Assembly (NCBI GenBank): GCA_964402115.1
Contig: CAYOBW010000206.1
Coordinates: 1 to 12,620 of the forward strand
DNA length: 12,620 nucleotides
Direction of reading: 5' to 3'
DNA from: CAYOBW01 sp964402115
Lineage (GTDB): Bacteria; Verrucomicrobiota; Kiritimatiellia; UBA8416; CAYOBW01
Shown in pieces: positions 6,529-12,620 of the stretch (positions are counted from its first letter, which is position 1; each line of letters starts with the position of its first letter). A program made the translations under genes and the position numbers. The notes under the pieces were generated by a model. That model worked only from the letters and a program-made list of their open reading frames with translations, was not told the origin of the DNA and did no database searches.

Positions 6529-7608
6529 ATGGAATCGAACGTCTTTCTCGGTTTTGCCCTGCTGTTGATCGGCGCGGTTTGCGGCGGTTCGTTCGGCTTG
6601 CCCAGCAAGTTCGTGAAGAAGGACACGCCGTGGGAGACGCTGTGGGGACCGTTCTTCCTTTTCGTCACGGTCCTGCTCCCGTGCGGCGTCTTTCCGCTGA
6701 TCGCGCGGAGCTTCTTCGCCACGGTCAGCGCGGCCGGGCCGTCGGCCGTGCTCGCGCCCATCCTTTTCGGGCTTTTGTGGGGGCTGGGTTCGATGACGCT
6801 GGGCCTGAGCTTCGCCTTCATCGGCCTTTCCCTGGCCTACGCCATCAACTACGGCGCCCAGATCGCCTTCGGCGGCATGGGTCCGTTCATCCTGCACAAC
6901 CGCGACCAGCTCTGCACCACCCACGGCGGCGTCATCATGGCCGGCGTGGCCACGTGCATCGCCGGCGTGATCGTCTGCGGCCGGGCCGCCGTGCTGAAGA
7001 GCCGGGGCCAGGGCGGCGCCGACGCGACCGTGCCGAAAGGCGGCGCCCTGATCAAAGGGCTCCTGATGGCCTTCCTTTCCGGCGTCCTCTGCGCCTGCTA
7101 CTCGCTCGGCTTCAGCTACGGCGGCGCCGCGATGCACGTCTCCATGTCGCAGTTCGGCAACGAGGGCTGGCGGGCTTCGTTCGTCGTATCGGCGCTGATC
7201 CTCTGGGGCGGCTGTCTCTCGGCCTGCGGCTACTGCGCCTGGAAGTTCACCCGCAACCACACGTGGGGCACGCTCGCGGCGCCGGGCATCGGCCGCACGC
7301 TGGCCGTGGCCCTTGTCATGGCGCTGCTGCATGACGGCGCCATCGTCTTCTTCGGCGTGGGCGCCTCCCGGCTCGGCCCGCTGGGCGTGGCCGTGGGCTA
7401 CGCGGTGTTCATGTCCTTCGCCATCATCGTGGGCAACATCAACGGCTTCCTGACGAAGGAATGGAAGAACGCCGGCGCGGGCAGCGTCCGCTGGATCCTG
7501 GCGGGCATCGCCGTGCTCATTCTCGGCGTCAGCCTCCTGGCCACCGGCAACTACCTGCAGGGCCAGTACCCGCAGCCTGCCCCGGCCGCGCCGGAAGCGG
7601 GGAAATGA
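6529..7608 (+). CDS. rhaT: RhaT-family L-rhamnose/proton symporter
   Basis: A 359-residue inner-membrane protein with about ten hydrophobic segments, resembling the sugar/proton symporter RhaT (344 residues in E. coli). Shared landmarks include the N-terminal LLIGAVCGGSFGLPSKFVKK with PWETLWGPF, ILFGLLWGLGSMTLGLSFAFIGLSLAYAI in the middle, and FLTKEWKNAG near the end (LKEWNNAG in E. coli). It should import a 6-deoxyhexose or similar sugar into the cytoplasm. It starts 3 nt after the preceding stop; GGAG at 6519-6522 lies inside the upstream gene, so translation is probably coupled. A Pro/Ala-rich tail (YPQPAPAAPEAGK) extends past the last membrane helix. Family call is firm, but the true substrate need not be L-rhamnose: no rhamnose isomerase, RhaB or RhaD is visible in the window, and PVC genomes carry several divergent RhaT-like transporters. 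Confidence 0.85.
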   Translation: MESNVFLGFALLLIGAVCGGSFGLPSKFVKKDTPWETLWGPFFLFVTVLLPCGVFPLIARSFFATVSAAGPSAVLAPILFGLLWGLGSMTLGLSFAFIGLSLAYAINYGAQIAFGGMGPFILHNRDQLCTTHGGVIMAGVATCIAGVIVCGRAAVLKSRGQGGADATVPKGGALIKGLLMAFLSGVLCACYSLGFSYGGAAMHVSMSQFGNEGWRASFVVSALILWGGCLSACGYCAWKFTRNHTWGTLAAPGIGRTLAVALVMALLHDGAIVFFGVGASRLGPLGVAVGYAVFMSFAIIVGNINGFLTKEWKNAGAGSVRWILAGIAVLILGVSLLATGNYLQGQYPQPAPAAPEAGK

Positions 7609-7609
7609 C

Positions 7610-9154
7610 ATGGATTACCTTGTCGCCATCGACCTCGGCTCGACGAGCCTGAAGGCCGTCGTCTACGATCTCGAAGGGAACGCGGTGGCCGTGGCCGCCC
7701 GGCCCACCGAGAAGGTCCAGGCCGACCCGGCGCATCCGGAGTGGGTCGTGTGGGACCCCGCCCAGATCTGGAACGGCGCGGCCGCCGCCACGAAGGAGGC
7801 CATCGCCCGGCTGGATCAGCCCGCCCTCATCCGGGGCGTGGCCGTGACGGGGATGGGCATGGACGGCGTCCCCCTGGATGCCCAGGGCACACCGCTCTAT
7901 CCGTTTATCAGCTGGCATGACCCGCGCACCGCCCCGCAGGCGGCATGGTGGAACAAGACCATCGGCGCGGAACGGACTTTCGCCATCACCGGCTTTCCCG
8001 CCTGGGCCATGACGGGGGTCATGCGCGTGCTCTGGATGCGGGAAAACCGGCCCGACATCCTGGCCGCGACGGACAAGTGGCTGCTCATCGAGGACTTCCT
8101 GAACTACCGGCTGTGCGGCGCCGTGGCGACGGATCATACGCTGGCGTCCTGCATGCTGCTGTTCGACCAGCAGAAGCTGGATTGGTCCGCTGAGCTCCTG
8201 GGCGCCGCCGGCGTGGCGCGCGGGCTCCTGCCCGCACCCCGGCAGAGCGGGAGCCGGCTGGGCGCCGTGAGCGCCGAGGCCGCCGCCGCAACCGGCCTTC
8301 CGGCCGGCACGCCGGTGATCCTCGGCGGACAGGACCACATCTGCGGCACGATCCCGACCGGCGCCTACAAGCCGGGCGCCCTGCTCGATGTGATGGGAAC
8401 GTGGGAAAACGTCATCGCCGCCGTCGAGCGGCCGGTCCTCTCGGCGGACATCCTGCGGGCCGGGGTCTGCATGCAGGCGCACGTGCTCAAAGGCGTGTAC
8501 GCCGCCTGGGGCGGCTCGGTGGCCGGCGAGGCACTGGAGTGGTTTCGCAAGCAGTTCGCCCGCGACAAGGACGCGCCGGACGGCTGTGTGCCCTGGGAAA
8601 CGCTCGCGGAGGAGTTGGGCGCCACGCAGCCCGGCTCGCGCGGCGTCCAGTTCCTCCCCCACCTCTCCTCCGCCGGCTGCCCCGTGAACGACAGCCGGGC
8701 CATGGGCGCCCTGGCCGGCCTAAGTAACGCGGCCACGCGCGCCGACATGCTGCGCGCGATCCTGGAGGGGTTGAATTACCAGTTCATGGACATGGTCGAG
8801 GCCCTGGAAACAAGCCTGCACTGCCGGTTCCGGACCATTGCGGTTTCCGGCGGCGGCTCGCGAAACGCCGCGTGGATGCAGAACAAGGCGGACATGACCG
8901 GCCTCGAACTCGCCGTGTCCGAAGTGGTCGACGCCTCCGCGCTCGGCGCGGCCGTGCTGGCCGGGCTGGGGCTGGGGCTGTACCGCGACGTGGACGAGGC
9001 GTACAGCCGGGTTCGACGGCCGGGGCGTACGTACCGGCCAAGGACGGACTTGACGAAGCGGTATCGGCCATATTACGAGATGTACAAGCAGTTGTATCCG
9101 GCGCTGAGGCCCATCAGCCACCGGCTGTTCGAAATCAAGGCGGGCAGTTCGTAA
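7610..9154 (+). CDS. FGGY-family carbohydrate kinase
   Basis: A 514-residue cytoplasmic sugar kinase of the FGGY family (xylulokinase, fuculokinase, rhamnulokinase, glycerol kinase), phosphorylating a ketose or polyol with ATP. The N-terminal phosphate loop D8-L-G10-S-T-S-L-K15 is intact. The catalytic Asp is in GGQD242H, followed by the family's PGALLDVMGTWE segment. The adenosine-binding GGGS (414-417), SRNAAWMQNKADMTG and the SALGAAVLAGLGLG helix are all present, so the enzyme should be active. Length and the GQDH form of the active site fit the fuculokinase/YgcE side better than classic XylB, but I cannot name the substrate. The start is 1 nt after the transporter stop, with GCGGGGAA just upstream as ribosome site, implying tight co-expression of import and phosphorylation. 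Because the neighbours are RhaT and a DeoC-type aldolase, the product is likely a sugar phosphate cleaved later in the same operon. Confidence 0.87.
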   Translation: MDYLVAIDLGSTSLKAVVYDLEGNAVAVAARPTEKVQADPAHPEWVVWDPAQIWNGAAAATKEAIARLDQPALIRGVAVTGMGMDGVPLDAQGTPLYPFISWHDPRTAPQAAWWNKTIGAERTFAITGFPAWAMTGVMRVLWMRENRPDILAATDKWLLIEDFLNYRLCGAVATDHTLASCMLLFDQQKLDWSAELLGAAGVARGLLPAPRQSGSRLGAVSAEAAAATGLPAGTPVILGGQDHICGTIPTGAYKPGALLDVMGTWENVIAAVERPVLSADILRAGVCMQAHVLKGVYAAWGGSVAGEALEWFRKQFARDKDAPDGCVPWETLAEELGATQPGSRGVQFLPHLSSAGCPVNDSRAMGALAGLSNAATRADMLRAILEGLNYQFMDMVEALETSLHCRFRTIAVSGGGSRNAAWMQNKADMTGLELAVSEVVDASALGAAVLAGLGLGLYRDVDEAYSRVRRPGRTYRPRTDLTKRYRPYYEMYKQLYPALRPISHRLFEIKAGSS

Positions 9155-9173
9155 ACAGAAGGAGAACGGCGCG

Positions 9174-10271
9174 ATGAAGAGGTGCGGAAACGGAGTCGGA
9201 ACGGTTGCGGTGGCGCTGCTGGCGGGTTCGGTGCTGTGCGCGGAGGCGGGCGAGAAAAAGCCCGAGTCCGAGGCGTTGAAAACGCCGCAGTTGCTGGTTG
9301 TGCTGCCGGAAACCTGCAACTCGCCGGACGGGATGTGCCTGCTGCCCGACAACAGCGTCATGGTGTCGGTGCCCAATTACAACGACACGAAGGCGCCCTC
9401 GCTGCTGATCCGGATCGCGCCTGACAACAAGGCGGAAACGTTTCACACCTTCCCCATGCCCTACCCCGGCCTGCCGGCCGGCGCGGACCGCATCGCGCCG
9501 ATGGGCATCGCCTGCGAGGCCGCCTCCGGCAACCTGTACTTCGCCGATAACCAGGGCAAGGACCAGAATTCCCGCCTGTGGAAGCTGGTGCTGAAGGATG
9601 GGAAGGTTGACAAGATGGTGCTCGTTGCGCGCGGCTTCAACATCGCCAACGGCGTGGCGATCAACGGCCCGTACGTGTACGTGACGGAATCCGTGCTGGA
9701 GCAGGAATCCCGCCCGCTGACCAGCGCCGTGCTGCGCTTCAAGCTCGACGAGGAGAACGTCCAGCTCAAGACGCCCCTCGCCAGCGACCCGCACATCGTC
9801 ACCACGTTCAAGAGCCAGAAGGACCAGTGGCGTTTCGGGGCGGACGGCATCACGTTCGACAGCAAGGGCAACCTGTACGTCGGCCTGTTCGGCGAAGCGG
9901 TCATGTACAAGATCACCTTCGGCAAGGATGGCACGCTGAAGTCCTGCAAGAAGTTCGCCGAGGCGCCGGGCGTCATGCTGAGCTGCGACGGGATGTGCTA
10001 CGACAAGCGCACCGACAAGATCTACATGGCCGATTGCGCCGGCAACGCCGTGCTGATCCTGGACATGGACGGCAACATCCAGACCCTGGCGCGCAACGGC
10101 AACGTTCCCGATGTCCCCGCCAAGCTGACCGGCCTGCTGGACGAACCGAGCGAAGCGCTGGTGCGGGGCGACGAGGTGATCGTGGCGAACTTCGACTGGC
10201 CGTTCGAGGGGTTCGTCAACAAGGCGCCCTACCAGCTGCCGGCCACGGTCTCGATCGTCAAACTGAAGTAG
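9174..10271 (+). CDS. Exported SMP-30/gluconolactonase-like protein
   Basis: A 365-residue six-bladed propeller protein of the SMP-30/gluconolactonase/LRE-like family. Residues 1-25 look like a signal peptide (MKRCGNG, hydrophobic VAVALLAGSVLCAEA), so it is probably periplasmic; C21 could also be a lipobox Cys (GSVLC, imperfect). Blade signatures repeat along the chain: SPDGMCLLPDN, NGVAINGPYVYVTES, GADGITFDSKGNLYVGLFG (D224) and SCDGMCYDKRTDKIYMAD. The DG-x3-D-x-x-GNLYV pattern and an Asn/Asp set suitable for a divalent metal fit lactonase homologues, but exact ligands cannot be assigned by eye. Such enzymes hydrolyse sugar lactones made by dehydrogenases; many homologues are uncharacterised. 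Preceded by AGAAGGAG at 9157-9164, 9 nt before the start, and set 19 nt after the kinase. Odd point: the SDRs in the same operon lack signal peptides, so the lactonase-like protein and the dehydrogenases would be in different compartments. The family is confident, activity is inferred. Confidence 0.78.
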   Translation: MKRCGNGVGTVAVALLAGSVLCAEAGEKKPESEALKTPQLLVVLPETCNSPDGMCLLPDNSVMVSVPNYNDTKAPSLLIRIAPDNKAETFHTFPMPYPGLPAGADRIAPMGIACEAASGNLYFADNQGKDQNSRLWKLVLKDGKVDKMVLVARGFNIANGVAINGPYVYVTESVLEQESRPLTSAVLRFKLDEENVQLKTPLASDPHIVTTFKSQKDQWRFGADGITFDSKGNLYVGLFGEAVMYKITFGKDGTLKSCKKFAEAPGVMLSCDGMCYDKRTDKIYMADCAGNAVLILDMDGNIQTLARNGNVPDVPAKLTGLLDEPSEALVRGDEVIVANFDWPFEGFVNKAPYQLPATVSIVKLK

Positions 10272-10290
10272 GCCGGAGCAGGAAACCCAG

Positions 10291-11076
10291 ATGAATATAC
10301 GGTTTGACGGAAAGGCCGTGCTGGTCACCGGCGCGGCGGGAGCCATCGGCAAAGGCGTCGCGCGGGAGTTCTGCGCCGGCGGCGGCAGGGTCTTCCTGAC
10401 GGACCTCGATCCGGCGGCCGTGGATGCGGCCGTGGCGGAGATCCGGCAGGCGGGCGATTGCGCAGGCATGGCCGGCGACGTGACGCAGGAAGGCGACGTC
10501 GTGCGGATCGTGGCAGCGGCCAGGGCCGCGCTGGGCGACCGCATCGACCTGCTGATCAATGTCGCCGGCATCGTGGCCCAGGCGCCGGTCGAGAGCATTG
10601 CGCTCGACGAGTGGGAGAAGATCTTTGCCGTGAACTGCAGGGGCACGTTCCTCTTCATCAAGCACGTGGTGCCACTGATGAAGAAGAACCGCTACGGCCG
10701 GATCGTCAACTTCTCCTCCAAGTCCGGGAAAACCGGGTCGGCGCTGATGGCCCACTACTCGGCGGCCAAGGCCGCCATCATCGGCCTGACCCAGGCGCTG
10801 GCCTACGAGCTCGCGGACTTCAACATCAACGTCAACTGCGTCTGCCCCGGCATCACGGACAACACCGGCGTCTGGAGCCACGTGTCGGCGGGCTACATCC
10901 AGAACCTCAAGCTCGCGCGCGAAGACGTGGTGAAGAAGTTCTCGGACAAGATCCCGCTCAAGCGCCTGGCGGCGATCAAGGACGTGGTGGCCGGCACCTG
11001 CTTCCTCGCTTCCGAGGGCGCGGATTACATGACCGGCCAGGCGCTCAATATCACCGGCGGGCGGGAGATGCATTAA
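10291..11076 (+). CDS. Short-chain dehydrogenase/reductase (first of two)
   Basis: A 261-residue classical SDR, an NAD(P)-dependent oxidoreductase acting on an alcohol or ketone group. The Rossmann motif TGAAGAIG is at about residues 12-19, with an acidic residue after beta-2 (LTDLD) that favours NAD(H). The catalytic set is S143 (in NFSSKSG), Y156 and K160 (YSAAK). The usual NNAG motif reads NVAG. The C-terminal PLKRLAAIKDVV, FLASEGADYMTGQALNITGG is typical of the family. Starts 19 nt after the lactonase-like gene with GGAGCAGGAAA as ribosome site. No signal peptide, so cytoplasmic. In context it probably oxidises or reduces the imported sugar or a cleavage product; FabG-type fatty acid synthesis is unlikely given the neighbours. 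The exact substrate cannot be read. Confidence 0.85.
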   Translation: MNIRFDGKAVLVTGAAGAIGKGVAREFCAGGGRVFLTDLDPAAVDAAVAEIRQAGDCAGMAGDVTQEGDVVRIVAAARAALGDRIDLLINVAGIVAQAPVESIALDEWEKIFAVNCRGTFLFIKHVVPLMKKNRYGRIVNFSSKSGKTGSALMAHYSAAKAAIIGLTQALAYELADFNINVNCVCPGITDNTGVWSHVSAGYIQNLKLAREDVVKKFSDKIPLKRLAAIKDVVAGTCFLASEGADYMTGQALNITGGREMH

Positions 11077-11091
11077 AGGAAAGGGCTCCGC

Positions 11092-11778
11092 ATGAAGAAG
11101 TATTCCGTAACGGAAGTGGCGGCGACGATTGACCACGCGGTCCTCAAGCCGACCTTTACGAACCAGGACGTGATCAACCACGCGCAGATGTGCATCCGCC
11201 GCGGCGTCCGCACGATGTGCGTCCGGCCGACCGATGTCGCGCTGGCCGCCAGGGAGCTGAAGGGCTCGGCCGTGGACGTGTGCGTGGTCGTCGGCTTCCC
11301 GCACGGCTGCAACCGCCCCGAGGCGAAGGCGCTCGACGCCAGGCTGGCCATCCAAGACGGCGCGAAGGAAGTGGACATGGTGATGAACGTCGGCCGGTTC
11401 CTTTCCGGCGACTACGATTTCGTGCGCCAGGACATCGAGGCCGTGGTGCAGGAAGCCCGGGCATCCGGCGTGATCGTCAAAGTCATCCTCGAGACCTGTT
11501 ATCTCAGCCGCGAGCTGGTCGCGCAAGCCTGCCAGATCGCCGCAGCGGCAGGCGCCGATTTCGTAAAAACCTCCACGGGTTTCGGGGACGGTCCGGCCAC
11601 GCCGGAAGTGATTGACGTGATGCTGAAGACCGTGGGCGGGACCATGGGCGTCAAGGCCTCCGGCGGGATTCGTTCATGGGAAACCGCCGTCGGCTACCTG
11701 AACCAGGGCTGCACGCGGCTGGGCGTCGGCTCGACGGAGGCCGTGCTGGACGGCGCAACGACGGACGAGAAGTACTGA
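11092..11778 (+). CDS. deoC: DeoC-family aldolase
   Basis: A 228-residue class I aldolase of the deoxyribose-phosphate aldolase family, length as in the short bacterial forms. It cleaves 2-deoxyribose 5-phosphate to acetaldehyde and glyceraldehyde 3-phosphate, or a related substrate. Landmarks: IDHAVLKPTFT at the N-terminus, EVDMVMNVG with D95, the Schiff-base lysine K159 in FVKTSTGF, and K188 in GVKASGGIRS. These positions correspond to the Asp-Lys-Lys triad of known DERA enzymes, so catalysis should be intact. Preceded by AAAGGAAAGGG 7 nt before the start and 15 nt after the SDR stop. Setting is unusual: none of the common nucleoside-salvage partners (deoA, deoB, deoD, cdd) is visible; instead it sits with a sugar transporter, FGGY kinase and SDRs. 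It may therefore act on a different 2-deoxy or 3-deoxy sugar phosphate. Family very sure, physiological substrate open. Confidence 0.9.
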   Translation: MKKYSVTEVAATIDHAVLKPTFTNQDVINHAQMCIRRGVRTMCVRPTDVALAARELKGSAVDVCVVVGFPHGCNRPEAKALDARLAIQDGAKEVDMVMNVGRFLSGDYDFVRQDIEAVVQEARASGVIVKVILETCYLSRELVAQACQIAAAAGADFVKTSTGFGDGPATPEVIDVMLKTVGGTMGVKASGGIRSWETAVGYLNQGCTRLGVGSTEAVLDGATTDEKY

Positions 11779-11779
11779 A

Positions 11780-12541
11780 ATGGATCTGAAGCTCGCAGGC
11801 AAGGTCGCGATCGTCACGGGCGGCTCCCGGGGCATCGGGAAAGCCATCTGCCTGGCCCTGGCCGCCGAGGGCGCGCATGTCGTCGTCAACTACTGCCGCA
11901 ACCGCGAGAAAGCGCAGGCCGTGGCCGGCCAGATTCTCGCCATGCGCAAAGGTAGGGCCGTCGCCCTCAGGGCGGATATGGGCCGTGAGCAGGACATCGC
12001 CGCCCTGTTCGAGACCGCGGAACGCAGGCTGGGGACCGTGGACATTCTCGTCAACAACGCCGCGTACTGCCCGTCGGGCCCCGTCACCTCCTATTCCCGC
12101 AAGGAATGGGAGCGCACGTTCAGCATCAACGTGACCGGCGTCTTCCTGGCCTGCCAGGAATTCGTCCGCCGGCTGCGCGCGAGGAAGGGCAAGGGCAAGA
12201 TCGTGAACATGGCCTCGCAGGCCGCGTTCCTGGGCTCGACCTCCGGCCATCTGCCTTACGACGCCAGCAAGGGCGCGCTGGTCTCGCTGACGCGCGCCCT
12301 CGCGCGGGAACTCGCCGAGGAGGGCACCAACGTCAACGCCGTCGCGCCAGGCATGGTGCTGACGGAGATGGTGGAAGGGGTGCTGCAGAAGAAGCTGGAT
12401 GCCTACCTGTCCCGCATTCCCCTGAAGCGCATCGCGCGGCCGGAAGAAATCGCCGACATCGTGGTTTTCCTGGCATCCGATGCCGCCGCATACCTTACCG
12501 GAACAACCCTCGACGTGACCGGCGGCGTGATGATGCGGTAG
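11780..12541 (+). CDS. Short-chain dehydrogenase/reductase (second of two)
   Basis: A 253-residue classical SDR of the FabG/glucose 1-dehydrogenase-like type. It has TGGSRGIG for the nucleotide (residues 14-21), NNAA in place of NNAG, S146 in NMASQAAF, Y160 and K164 (YDASK), and the C-terminal IPLKRIARPEEIADIVVFLASDAAAYLTGTTLDVTGG. N-Y-C-R-N-R after beta-2 is basic, which favours NADP(H), unlike the acidic residue in the first SDR; the two could therefore run opposite reactions or use different cofactor pools. It starts 1 nt after the aldolase stop with only a weak purine-rich ribosome site (GGACGAGAAG), so translation is likely coupled to the aldolase. Cytoplasmic, no signal peptide. In context it may reduce or oxidise an aldehyde or hydroxyacid product of the aldolase. 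A fatty acid reductase is a less likely alternative. Confidence 0.85.
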   Translation: MDLKLAGKVAIVTGGSRGIGKAICLALAAEGAHVVVNYCRNREKAQAVAGQILAMRKGRAVALRADMGREQDIAALFETAERRLGTVDILVNNAAYCPSGPVTSYSRKEWERTFSINVTGVFLACQEFVRRLRARKGKGKIVNMASQAAFLGSTSGHLPYDASKGALVSLTRALARELAEEGTNVNAVAPGMVLTEMVEGVLQKKLDAYLSRIPLKRIARPEEIADIVVFLASDAAAYLTGTTLDVTGGVMMR

Positions 12542-12544
12542 CCT

Positions 12545-12571
12545 GCGCACAGTGCCAGGCAAACTGTGCGC
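12545..12571 (+). terminator. Hairpin after the last operon gene, possible terminator
   Basis: GCGCACAGT (12545-12553) and ACTGTGCGC (12563-12571) form a perfect 9-bp stem with a 9-nt loop, starting 3 nt after the TAG stop codon. No T-run follows, so it is not a canonical intrinsic terminator. It may stabilise the 3' end of the operon mRNA or work with Rho. Pairing is seen, role is inferred. The remaining 49 nt of the window contain no feature I recognise. Confidence 0.45.
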
Positions 12572-12620
12572 GGTCTGCTGCGCCGTTTCGACCGGTGCGC
12601 ATGCAGCACGGCAACGAAAC

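Noticed and set aside
4147..7611. A 1154-codon open frame on the minus strand
   Set aside because: It runs antisense through two well-supported genes (HzsA-related and RhaT). Its composition is dominated by Arg, Ala, His, Gly and Asp, as expected from the reverse frame of GC-rich codons, with no recognisable domain or motif.
7529..8662. Long minus-strand frames opposite the kinase, and similarly 10258-11526 and 11651-12562 opposite the SDR and aldolase genes
   Set aside because: All lie antisense to genes with intact catalytic motifs and show reverse-frame composition bias without any recognisable family signature.
1..12620. CRISPR array, tRNA or rRNA genes, insertion sequences, phage genes
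   Set aside because: No regularly spaced repeats, no recognisable tRNA or rRNA sequence, and no transposase, integrase or phage protein among the translated frames.

Overview
The window is GC-rich bacterial DNA with nine protein-coding genes, all on the + strand. The gene content suggests a member of the PVC group (Planctomycetota, Verrucomicrobiota, Kiritimatiellota or Lentisphaerota). The clues are a large exported HzsA-related protein with an NPCBM domain and two c-type haem motifs, a URO-D-superfamily protein of the non-haem type, a secreted discoidin-domain protein with a DUF4082-like C-terminus, and a RhaT-type 6-deoxyhexose transporter. This assignment is an inference from gene families. 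No rRNA, tRNA or marker gene is present to fix it.

Layout. Positions 1-145 hold a pair of inverted repeats and the leader of the first gene. The gene at 146-1783 encodes a secreted protein with two discoidin (F5/8 type C) domains and no recognisable enzyme. The gap 1784-1924 holds a weak promoter candidate and a textbook intrinsic terminator (1870-1899) that lies only 25 nt before the next start codon. The gene at 1925-2938 encodes a cytoplasmic URO-D/methyltransferase-superfamily protein. A G-rich tract (2922-2985) runs across its stop codon into a 149-nt gap. From 3088 to 12541 seven genes follow with gaps of only 1 to 19 nt, which strongly suggests one operon: a diheme HzsA-related periplasmic protein, a RhaT-family sugar/proton symporter, an FGGY sugar kinase, an exported SMP-30/gluconolactonase-like protein, an SDR dehydrogenase, a DeoC-family aldolase and a second SDR dehydrogenase. 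A 9-bp hairpin sits 3 nt after the last stop codon. The last ~50 nt hold nothing I can identify.

How the genes may work together. The operon looks like a sugar-use cassette: uptake of a (deoxy)sugar by RhaT, phosphorylation by the FGGY kinase, oxidoreduction by the two SDRs and carbon-carbon cleavage by the DeoC-type aldolase. The mix is not any standard pathway I know. It pairs a kinase (phosphorylative route) with a lactonase-like protein and two dehydrogenases (oxidative route), lacks an isomerase or dehydratase in the window, and uses a DeoC-type rather than a class II fuculose/rhamnulose-phosphate aldolase. Its first gene is a periplasmic diheme protein, which raises the possibility that the first substrate step is a periplasmic oxidation. 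The substrate cannot be read from the sequence.
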